Source: Piscirickettsiaceae bacterium (GTDB taxonomy: Bacteria; Pseudomonadota; Gammaproteobacteria; Thiomicrospirales; Thiomicrospiraceae). From it: DNA of 6,331 nucleotides. The notes beneath the pieces were generated by a model. That model saw only the letters and a program-made list of their open reading frames with translations. It searched no databases and was not told the DNA's origin. A program made the translations under genes and the position numbers. The stretch's first letter is position 1, and every line of letters begins with the position of its first letter. Location: positions 1 through 6,331 of the forward strand of contig JAASTL010000062.1 of the NCBI GenBank assembly GCA_021767305.1. Direction: 5' to 3'. Of this stretch, positions 1 through 5,449 are shown piece by piece.

Positions 1-459
1 AGAACGGATATTAAGTCCCCTGTCAACGGAACGGTTAAACAGATGTTTGTAAACACGATTGGCGGGGTAGTTCAGCCAGGTAGCGACATAGTCGAAATCG
101 TACCTGAAGATGACACCTTGGTTCTAGAAACTAAAATAGTCCCTGCTGATATCGGTTTCATCTATCCAGGACTAAAAGCAAAAGTAAAATTCACCGCCTA
201 CGACTTCGCTATTTACGGCGGTTTAGATGGCCAAGTAAAACAGATTTCGGCTGATACCATTACTGATGAGGAAGGCAAAAGTTATTACATCGCTAAAATT
301 GTAACTGACAAAAACCACCTAGGGACTGAGCAGAACCCACTCTACCTATTGCCGGGGATGACAGCAGAAATTGATATTATTGTCGGCAAACACACTGTAT
401 TGGATTATATTCTCAAACCGATTATCAAAGCCAGAGACACGGCGTTGAGAGAGTCATAG
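1..459 (+). CDS. Type I secretion periplasmic adaptor, HlyD/LapC family (3' part)
   Basis: This is the C-terminal 152 residues of a membrane-fusion (periplasmic adaptor) protein; the frame is open from base 1, so the true start is upstream. Such adaptors bridge an inner-membrane ABC transporter and a TolC-type outer-membrane channel for one-step export of RTX proteins and large adhesins. Visible family marks are the second lipoyl half-motif with SPVNGTVK and NTIGGVVQPG (about residues 6-27 of the fragment), a beta-barrel region with GLKAKVKF, the LLPGMTAEIDI segment (about 116-126) and the typical end GKHTVLDYILKPIIKARD followed by ALRES. That ending matches full-length T1SS adaptors, so the stop at 457-459 looks natural. 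A TolC-family channel lies two genes downstream, which supports a LapB/LapC/LapE-type exporter. The specific substrate is not in the window. The family call is firm; the LapC assignment is inference. Confidence 0.93.
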   Translation, partial: RTDIKSPVNGTVKQMFVNTIGGVVQPGSDIVEIVPEDDTLVLETKIVPADIGFIYPGLKAKVKFTAYDFAIYGGLDGQVKQISADTITDEEGKSYYIAKIVTDKNHLGTEQNPLYLLPGMTAEIDIIVGKHTVLDYILKPIIKARDTALRES

Positions 460-468
460 GTAATTATC

Positions 469-497
469 ATGGCACCCAAATTAATTTCATCTATAAT
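469..497 (+). promoter_or_regulatory. Possible promoter for the LuxR-type regulator
   Basis: A perfect TATAAT lies at 492-497. At 17-bp spacing upstream is ATGGCA (469-474), which matches TTGACA at four of six positions. Transcription would begin near 504, leaving about 45 nt before the regulator start. If active, it would let the regulator be expressed independently of the adaptor gene, and would start inside the microprotein frame. The gene spacing equally allows simple read-through from the upstream operon. AT-rich DNA makes chance -10 matches common. Confidence 0.35.
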
Positions 498-549
498 ACG
501 AAAAATTATCAAAGCGGTTATTTTCATTCCTCTTAAGGAAGTATTCTAG
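469..549 (+). CDS. Candidate 26-residue cationic amphipathic microprotein
   Basis: A short ATG frame begins 9 nt after the adaptor stop. It ends in a TAG whose last base is the first base of the regulator's GTG (TAGTG), an arrangement typical of translational coupling. An AGG at 458-460 lies 8 nt before the ATG and may serve as a weak ribosome site. The peptide starts MAPKLISSIIRKIIKAVIF and has net charge about +4. On a helical wheel, residues 4-17 split cleanly: K4, S7, S8, R11, K12 and K15 on one face, and L5, I6, I9, I10, I13, I14 and V17 on the other. I do not recognise a family. It could be a membrane-associated peptide, a coupling leader for the regulator, a relic of a duplicated adaptor tail (it is in the same frame and shares IIKA), or chance. 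Existence as an expressed gene is unproven. Confidence 0.35.
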   Translation: MAPKLISSIIRKIIKAVIFIPLKEVF

Positions 550-1148
550 TGAAAGTCCCGCTTATTTATGTACAAGAGCCTAATGCGCTAAAAAACTGGC
601 TAACAGCATGCCGAGGACAAGGCAAGATTCTTTATGATCTTGTTAGCTTAGCTCAACGCTACTCAGCTGAGCAGTACCTTTTATTGATTCAAATAACGAA
701 ATCATCCACGGTTGAGCAGATTATTGAATTAAGTAAAACGTTTGATGTTTTAGTGACCTCTAATGAACCAAGCGATGCGGAGGGTTTATTACTCTTCCAG
801 AACGGTGCGAAGGGCTACATCAACACCTACTCAACTGTCGAGAGAATTGAACAAGCGTTAGAGACCATACAATCAGGCAATGTATGGCTTGGACAGAGTA
901 TCATGCAAATGATGATTCAGTCCTTACAAGTACCTGCAAAAGCTAATAATGAGTCTTGGAAAAGCCGCTTGACCGAACGTGAATGTCAAACCGTAGAGTT
1001 GGTACTGGAAAGTAAAAATAACAAACAAATTGCCCAACAACTCGACATTACGGAAAGAACCGTAAAAGCACACCTACATAATGTCTTTGAAAAGCTTGAA
1101 GTCAAGGATAGACTTGGGTTAGCATTAAAAATAAAAAATTGGCATTAA
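549..1148 (+). CDS. NarL/LuxR-type transcriptional regulator with degenerate receiver domain
   Basis: This 199-residue protein has the two-domain size of a NarL/FixJ response regulator. The C-terminal LuxR-type helix-turn-helix (about 141-198) is well conserved: LTERECQTVELV, then NNKQIAQQLDITERTVKAHL and the LEVKDR segment. The N-terminal 1-125 keeps receiver-like structure, including GAKGYI (86-91) in the alpha4-beta5 position. It lacks the acidic pair after beta1 and the phospho-acceptor Asp at the end of beta3 (LLLIQITKSS), and the usual Lys after GxxGY is missing. It is therefore probably not controlled by phosphorylation; this is inference. The GTG start is chosen because AAGGA (535-539) precedes it at 9 nt and the product begins at the expected first beta strand. 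It sits between exporter adaptor and channel genes, so control of the exporter or its adhesin is the likely role. Confidence 0.88.
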   Translation: MKVPLIYVQEPNALKNWLTACRGQGKILYDLVSLAQRYSAEQYLLLIQITKSSTVEQIIELSKTFDVLVTSNEPSDAEGLLLFQNGAKGYINTYSTVERIEQALETIQSGNVWLGQSIMQMMIQSLQVPAKANNESWKSRLTERECQTVELVLESKNNKQIAQQLDITERTVKAHLHNVFEKLEVKDRLGLALKIKNWH

Positions 1149-1168
1149 TATTAGTAAAAACTTATAGT
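1139..1168 (+). promoter_or_regulatory. Probable sigma-70 promoter for the TolC-family gene
   Basis: TTGGCA (1139-1144, five of six to TTGACA) and TATAGT (1163-1168, five of six to TATAAT) are separated by 18 bp. The -35 box overlaps the last codons of the regulator gene. Transcription would start near 1175, giving an AT-rich leader of about 80 nt before the channel gene. The 108-bp gap after the regulator is large for this cluster, which supports separate initiation here. Confidence 0.45.
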
Positions 1169-1180
1169 TAGCTATGTTTT
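1157..1180. promoter_or_regulatory. Imperfect dyad over the -10 region, possible operator
   Basis: The half-sites AAAAC (1157-1161) plus ATAG (1164-1167) and CTAT (1172-1175) plus GTTTT (1176-1180) form an inverted repeat with a 4-nt centre and a 2-nt asymmetry. It overlaps the predicted TATAGT box, where a regulator would compete with RNA polymerase. The adjacent LuxR-type protein is an obvious candidate binder, since NarL-family proteins bind inverted repeats. The asymmetry and AT richness keep confidence low. Confidence 0.2.
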
Positions 1181-1256
1181 TTCAATCTTTTTAAAGTTAG
1201 ATTTTTACATATTACAAAACAATTAAAATTAGCAACAGAGTGACCAGGAAAAACCC

Positions 1257-2594
1257 ATGAAAACAAATTCTAAAACCCGCCTTATTAAGAAGCCTCTAGC
1301 ACTTCTTATCCCAATGGTTTTTATAACTGGTTTCTCCAATGCCCATGCAATGGAATTAGTGCCTACCATTGAAGATGCCATTATTCATAATCCGGAATAC
1401 CGTCAACAAATTAAGATTTATCAAGGTGCAGAAGCGGATCTTGATGGCGCTCAAGGTGACTGGTATCCAAAAATAGATATTGCCGCAGGCATTGGCCATG
1501 AAGAGCTTGAACGTGAAAACAGCCGCTCTGAATTAACTCGAAAAGAAGCCTCTATTAGCCTAACGGAAAACTTGTTTAAAGGCTTTAAAACCGAAAACGA
1601 AATTGATCGCCACGAAGCACGCATGGATGCTGCAATCTATAGTGCTGAAGCCGCAGCCAACCAAGTCGCTTTAGATATGGCAAGTGCTTTCGTCAACCTA
1701 CTTAAAGAACAAGAATTGCTACAACTCGAAGAAGACAACAAGAAAACTCATGAACGTATTCTTGATCAAATCATGCAACGTAGTGATGCCGGAATTGGTA
1801 ACCAAGTTGAGGTTGACCAAGCGAAAGCACGTTTAGCACTCGCTAATTCAAACTTCATGGCGGCACAAAACAATTACCAAGATGCGCTAGCTCGTTTCCA
1901 ACGCATTTTAGGACGCATGCCTGACAATGATTTAATCAAGCCTGAATTCAACTTTGACTTCCCAGAATCCTTAGAAGATGCGACTAAAATCGCTATGCTA
2001 AACCATCCAACGTTGCGTTCAGCCAATGCGGACATTGCCGAAGCTCAAGCACAACATCGTTCAGCAAAAAGTCCTTTCTATCCTCAAGTGGATGTGGAAT
2101 TATTGAAAACTTTCGACCAAAACATTAACGGCGTTGAAGGTAAAAACCATGACTTCCAAGCCATGTTGAGAATGCGTTACAACCTATACAATGGCGGTAA
2201 AGATTCTGCCCAACTGGATAGCACTGCGATTGCCGTGCAACAGGCTGCAGAAATTCGTAATAACACCCGACGTCAGACCATTGAAAATCTACGTTATGCG
2301 TGGAATGCTCGCATGTTCATCAATAGCCAGCTGACTTACATCAAAGAGCATATTAAGCTGACTTATGAAACATTGGAAGGTTATCGTAAACAATTTAGTT
2401 TAGGCCGCCGCTCTCTGCTTGACCTGTTAAATACAGAAGATGAATATAACAGTGCCCTAAGAACTTTAGTAGAAAGTGAAGCTGAATATATGATTGCGGA
2501 ACTACGCATTCTGAACGGCATGGGCACTTTGATTGATACCCTTAATGTTAAAGTGAAATATGCAGAAGTTGATAACGATTACTCTGCACAATAG
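1257..2594 (+). CDS. TolC-family outer-membrane channel of type I secretion (AggA/LapE type)
   Basis: This 445-residue outer-membrane efflux protein forms the trimeric exit duct of a tripartite exporter. A signal peptide is clear: basic N-terminus (KTRLIKK), hydrophobic core (PLALLIPMVFITGF) and an AHA cleavage site after about residue 31. The mature protein carries two OEP repeats, roughly 38-230 and 240-425. Marks include TIEDAIIHNPEYRQQI at the start, FYPQVDVELLKTFDQN opening the second repeat's barrel strand, and GRRSLLDLLNTEDEY (383-397) in the last long helix. Length is normal and no internal damage is seen. AGGAA (1246-1250) lies 6 nt before the ATG. The upstream adaptor suggests adhesin or RTX export rather than drug efflux, although sequence alone cannot exclude other partners. 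The stop is followed at once by two more in-frame stops (TAG TGA TAG). Confidence 0.93.
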   Translation: MKTNSKTRLIKKPLALLIPMVFITGFSNAHAMELVPTIEDAIIHNPEYRQQIKIYQGAEADLDGAQGDWYPKIDIAAGIGHEELERENSRSELTRKEASISLTENLFKGFKTENEIDRHEARMDAAIYSAEAAANQVALDMASAFVNLLKEQELLQLEEDNKKTHERILDQIMQRSDAGIGNQVEVDQAKARLALANSNFMAAQNNYQDALARFQRILGRMPDNDLIKPEFNFDFPESLEDATKIAMLNHPTLRSANADIAEAQAQHRSAKSPFYPQVDVELLKTFDQNINGVEGKNHDFQAMLRMRYNLYNGGKDSAQLDSTAIAVQQAAEIRNNTRRQTIENLRYAWNARMFINSQLTYIKEHIKLTYETLEGYRKQFSLGRRSLLDLLNTEDEYNSALRTLVESEAEYMIAELRILNGMGTLIDTLNVKVKYAEVDNDYSAQ

Positions 2595-2615
2595 TGATAG
2601 TTGAATAACTTCGGC

Positions 2616-2648
2616 AATAAAAAACCTGGCAATGCCAGGTTTTTTATT
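2616..2648. terminator. Bidirectional intrinsic terminator
   Basis: A perfect 15-bp inverted repeat (AATAAAAAACCTGGC and its complement) flanks a 3-nt AAT loop. The GC core is CCTGGC/GCCAGG, and the A-tract and T-tract flanks supply a U-run on either strand. It lies between the convergent TolC-family and TauE-like genes, 21 nt after the first stop and 63 nt after the second, so it can terminate both transcripts. Confidence 0.92.
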
Positions 2649-2711
2649 AGCTAGTGTTTGCGGTTTTAGTTTAAGTCTCAGTAAATTGAACTTCGTTTTA
2701 GATAAGACGAG

Positions 2712-3404
2712 TTATTGTACATTCACACTATAGGCTAAATATATCTGCCAAAACCCTAAAGCCATAACCGACATACCTGCTAACCGTTTAACCCAAGGCA
2801 TGCGTGAAATACGCGTAAAATAAAACGCAAACACTCCCATCAACATCAGGTTAGGCAGCGTTCCCAACCCAAATGCCAGCATAACAAAGGCACCACTCAT
2901 CGCCGTGCCAGCGGTCACTGCCATGATCAACATACTATAAACCAAACCGCACGGCAACCAACCCCAGACTAAACCGTATAACCAAGCCTGATGATAATAT
3001 CGAACGGGAGTCATCTTTTCCGCATAAGGCGCCAACCTCTGCCACAGCTTTTGCCCTAACTTTTCAATTTTTGCGACCCCAAACCACCAACCGGCCAAAT
3101 AGAGTCCAAGCGCAATCATAAACAGACCCGCAAAGACTTGTAATAACTGCTGAACAGGAAGCAAAGCGGCAACAGAACCAAGACCCATACCCAATAGACC
3201 AAAAATGGCACCAATAATGGCATAACTCGTTAAACGACCGAGGTTGTACATCAGTTGAAAGGTCATCATTTTACGCCAGTTAGTTTGTGCTCTAACATCC
3301 AAACTAAAGGTCAAGCCGCCTACCACTCCGCCACACATACCCAAGCAATGCACACCACCTAATACTCCGACAATAAAAGCCGTCAGATAAATCGACTCCA
3401 TCAT
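2712..3404 (-). CDS. TauE/SafE-like (DsbD_2) membrane protein with HCxxMCGG motif
   Basis: This 230-residue polytopic inner-membrane protein has about six hydrophobic segments. The first contains H19-C20-x-x-M23-C24-G25-G26, the signature of the family annotated as sulfite exporter TauE/SafE or cytochrome c biogenesis transmembrane protein (Pfam DsbD_2). Further conserved points are GRLTSY (56-61), WGWLPCGLVY (147-156) and FGLGTLPN (178-185). The His, Cys and Met residues suggest metal (copper) or thiol chemistry. Relatives are often found beside cbb3-oxidase assembly genes, but the substrate is unproven and the sulfite label should not be taken literally. The ATG overlaps the comM stop by 4 nt (ATGA), so translation is probably coupled. 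A second Met codon follows directly and is an equal start candidate. No cbb3 genes are in view. Confidence 0.88.
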   Translation of the reverse strand: MMESIYLTAFIVGVLGGVHCLGMCGGVVGGLTFSLDVRAQTNWRKMMTFQLMYNLGRLTSYAIIGAIFGLLGMGLGSVAALLPVQQLLQVFAGLFMIALGLYLAGWWFGVAKIEKLGQKLWQRLAPYAEKMTPVRYYHQAWLYGLVWGWLPCGLVYSMLIMAVTAGTAMSGAFVMLAFGLGTLPNLMLMGVFAFYFTRISRMPWVKRLAGMSVMALGFWQIYLAYSVNVQ

Positions 3405-4963
3405 GCCAATGCCTTACTCATTGCCCGGTAACCTAAAGCTTCCGCTAAATGCAGTGGTTCAATTTGTTGATTTTGTTCCATATCAGCAATGGTGCGAGCC
3501 ACTTTTAAAATACGATGAAAACCGCGCGCCGAAAGACCAAGCTCATTGGCCGCTTTATCAATCAACACCTCTCCTTCAGATGTTAAATTGCAAAACTTTT
3601 CCAACTGTTTACTATTCAAAGCGGAATTAAAACAGCCTTGCCGTTGCCATTGAAGCTCCCTAACCGCATTCACTCGGTTGCGCACCGTCTCGCTAGTCTC
3701 CTGTTGCCATTCATCACGATTACGTAAATCTTTAATCTCAACGGCAGGCACTTCCAAGTGCAAATCAATTCGATCCAATAAAGGTCCTGAAATGCGTTTT
3801 TGATAACGCGCAATTTGATCTGGAGTATCTTTACAACGTCCTTTGGGATCATCCGGAAAGTAACCGCTTGGGCTTGGATTCATCGCCGCTATAAGAAGGT
3901 GATTGGCGGGATAGACAACATGTTGGTTAACGCGTGAAATATGAACCTGTTTGGTTTCGAGAGGTTCGCGCATCGCTTCTAGTACCGTGCGATTAAATTC
4001 AGGGAGTTCGTCTAAAAATAAAACCCCGTTATGCGCTAGAGAAAGAGCACCTGGTTTAGGGTTAGAGCCACCACCCACAATCGCAGCGGCTGAGGCAGTG
4101 TGATGTGGCTGAATAAAAGGGCGTTCATAGAACTGCTCGCCACGCTCCTGCAAACCGCTGACTGAATGAATTTTGGCAACCTCAATAGCCTCTTCACCAG
4201 AAAGAGGAGGTAGTAAGGTAACTAATCGTGCTGCCAGCATGCTTTTACCAGCACCCGGCGGACCTATCATAAGCATGGAGTGATCGCCGCTTGCAGCTAT
4301 TTCTAAAGCTCTTTTGGCCTGCAATTGGCCAACTACATCGGCAATATCTACCTCATATAATGACTTTGCCGCATTTGCCACGTTTGCCGCATCTTCGGCG
4401 GCAAGATGCGCTTGTTCTTGGTAATAGGCAGATTCCAAACCCATTAAAATTCGACAAGCTTGGCGCAAATCTGTGGCTAAATAAATAAGTTCTGCTAATT
4501 CAGGTTTGGTTTGCAGCAGCAGATCAATTTCAGCTCGGTTAGCCGTTGGCAAAATCACTTTTTTACCCGCTGCAGCGGTTTCCAGCACACTGGTAATCGC
4601 GCCGTTAATTTTTCTTAATTCACCACTTAAAGCGAGTTCGCCATAAGCTTCAAACTGACTAAACAATTCACTGTGCAGTTGCTCAGTTGCTTTTAGAATA
4701 CCAAGAGCAATGGACAAATCATAACGCCCACCTGTTTTGGGCAGATCTGCTGGGGCTAAATTAATGGTTATTCTTTTCGGTGGCAGCTGCCAGCCAGAAC
4801 TTTGCAAAGCACTACGCACACGATCCTTACTCTCTTTAACCGAGGCCTCAGGCAATCCAACGATCGAAAGCGCTGGCAAACCATTAGCCACATGCACCTC
4901 TACATTCACCAGAGGTGCCTGCATGCCAATCATGGCGCGGGTATTTAAACTAGCAACAGACAT
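3401..4963 (-). CDS. comM: ComM/YifB-family AAA+ ATPase, branch-migration helicase
   Basis: The 520-residue product is the full length of the Mg-chelatase-like YifB/ComM family. ComM is a hexameric helicase that extends heteroduplex during natural transformation in Vibrio. Domains are an N-terminal ChlI/Lon-protease-like fold (about 1-175, with GLPEASVKESKDRVRSAL and NLAPADLPKTGGRYDL), a short Ala-rich linker (about 185-202), the AAA+ core and a C-terminal helical lid (about 420-515). Walker A is GPPGAGKS (234-241), Walker B is VLFLDE (314-319), and LLDRID (395-400) holds a likely arginine finger. MNPSPSG (361-367) replaces the cysteine-containing CPCG of many bacterial homologues, as in E. 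coli YifB, so this is normal for the lineage. The start fits the family N-terminus, although its ribosome site is weak (AGG 14 nt away); coupling to ubiK 15 nt upstream is likely. Whether this strain is transformable cannot be read here. Confidence 0.95.
   Translation of the reverse strand: MSVASLNTRAMIGMQAPLVNVEVHVANGLPALSIVGLPEASVKESKDRVRSALQSSGWQLPPKRITINLAPADLPKTGGRYDLSIALGILKATEQLHSELFSQFEAYGELALSGELRKINGAITSVLETAAAGKKVILPTANRAEIDLLLQTKPELAELIYLATDLRQACRILMGLESAYYQEQAHLAAEDAANVANAAKSLYEVDIADVVGQLQAKRALEIAASGDHSMLMIGPPGAGKSMLAARLVTLLPPLSGEEAIEVAKIHSVSGLQERGEQFYERPFIQPHHTASAAAIVGGGSNPKPGALSLAHNGVLFLDELPEFNRTVLEAMREPLETKQVHISRVNQHVVYPANHLLIAAMNPSPSGYFPDDPKGRCKDTPDQIARYQKRISGPLLDRIDLHLEVPAVEIKDLRNRDEWQQETSETVRNRVNAVRELQWQRQGCFNSALNSKQLEKFCNLTSEGEVLIDKAANELGLSARGFHRILKVARTIADMEQNQQIEPLHLAEALGYRAMSKALA
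4364..4390 (-). repeat. Three 9-bp tandem repeats in the comM linker
   Basis: Three near-identical 9-bp units (on the minus strand GCGGCAAAC, GTGGCAAAT, GCGGCAAAG) encode AAN-VAN-AAK, residues 192-200 of ComM. They fall in the linker between the N-terminal domain and the AAA+ core. Unit length keeps the reading frame, so copy-number change would only lengthen or shorten the linker. Confidence 0.6.
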
Positions 4964-4978
4964 TACAGTAAAACGAAC

Positions 4979-5230
4979 CTATTTATCGGCCACCTGCTTC
5001 TCTAGTTCAGCCAGCTGTTTTTCCAAAGCTTCCAACTTTGCACGTGTTTTTTGCAGCACACCAGTCTGTACATCAAACTCTTCACGTGTAACCAAATCCA
5101 TCTTGGCAAATGAACTTTGCAATGTCGCTTTAAGCTGTGCCTGCAGATTTTCAGGCACAGCACCCACACCTTCAGGCATAACTTCAATTATTTTTTTGGC
5201 AAGAGATTCCAACTGACTTGGGTTTAACAT
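4979..5230 (-). CDS. ubiK: UbiK, ubiquinone biosynthesis accessory factor (BMFP/YqiC family)
   Basis: This 83-residue protein is a typical UbiK (formerly YqiC, DUF526/BMFP). UbiK works with UbiJ in the aerobic ubiquinone-synthesis complex, probably helping access to lipid-embedded intermediates. The N-terminal part (1-42) is amphipathic helical (LESLAKKIIEVMPEGV, then a segment with QLKATLQSSFAKMDLV). The conserved VTREEFDVQTGVLQKTRAKL motif (47-66) leads into a C-terminal coiled coil of EALEKQLAELEKQV type, the trimerisation segment. The start is supported by a strong Shine-Dalgarno (AAGGTGA at 5234-5240 on the minus strand, 3 nt before the ATG). It is first in the ubiK-comM-membrane protein operon; the pair ubiK-comM is common in gammaproteobacteria. 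Length and motifs are complete. Confidence 0.94.
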   Translation of the reverse strand: MLNPSQLESLAKKIIEVMPEGVGAVPENLQAQLKATLQSSFAKMDLVTREEFDVQTGVLQKTRAKLEALEKQLAELEKQVADK

Positions 5231-5449
5231 TCTTCACCTTCCCTATTAACAGGTAATTATTTCAATTTGAGAACTTTGTAAAATAGAAACTATAACTGGT
5301 CTAGAAAACAATAACCAGAGTAGTTAGCCGACTAGATTAGATAAAACACTTATGAAACGGTGCAAATTGGTATTATCAGTGCTTGTTATCAACAATAATC
5401 TTTAATGCCTTCGTGCTAGAATCAAAGCAAATTTTATAAGGAAAACTCA
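5231..5449. other. Divergent intergenic region between ubiK and the diguanylate cyclase gene
   Basis: This 219-bp AT-rich stretch contains no convincing gene. For ubiK (minus strand) the best -10 is TATAGT, read from 5294 to 5289, with only a weak TGGTTA at -35. Close to it, CTGGT (5296-5300) and ACCAG (5314-5318) form a 5-bp dyad with a 13-nt spacer. For the cyclase, an extended -10 lies at 5414-5422. A 13-bp palindrome, TTGTTATCAACAA (5383-5395), lies 21 bp upstream of that box. No riboswitch or small RNA is recognisable by eye. Confidence 0.5.
5414..5422 (+). promoter_or_regulatory. Extended -10 promoter for the diguanylate cyclase gene
   Basis: TGC followed by TAGAAT (5417-5422, five of six to TATAAT) is an extended -10 element; the sequence at the -35 spacing (AATAAT) is poor, which fits that promoter class. 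Transcription would begin near 5429, leaving about 20 nt that contain the ribosome site AAGGA (5438-5442). Confidence 0.4.

Noticed and set aside
460..548. Read-through of the adaptor TAG to give a longer adaptor as the default product
   Set aside because: The adaptor already ends at the position and with the sequence usual for the family, so read-through is kept only as an alternative for the microprotein frame.
3403..3630. A 75-codon plus-strand frame
   Set aside because: It is antisense to the C-terminal lid of ComM and has no ribosome site or recognisable motif.
3862..3882. MNPSPSG in ComM lacking the CPCG cysteines seen in many homologues
   Set aside because: E. coli YifB carries the same kind of substitution (MNPSPTG), so this is a lineage feature rather than damage.
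4737..5216. A 159-codon plus-strand open frame
   Set aside because: It lies antisense across the start of comM and most of ubiK, both strongly supported. Its translation is rich in Ser, Cys and Thr with no family resemblance, as expected for a shadow frame.
5296..5318. CTGGT/ACCAG dyad upstream of ubiK as a hairpin or operator
   Set aside because: Only 5-bp arms with a 13-nt spacer; this is expected by chance in a region of this size.
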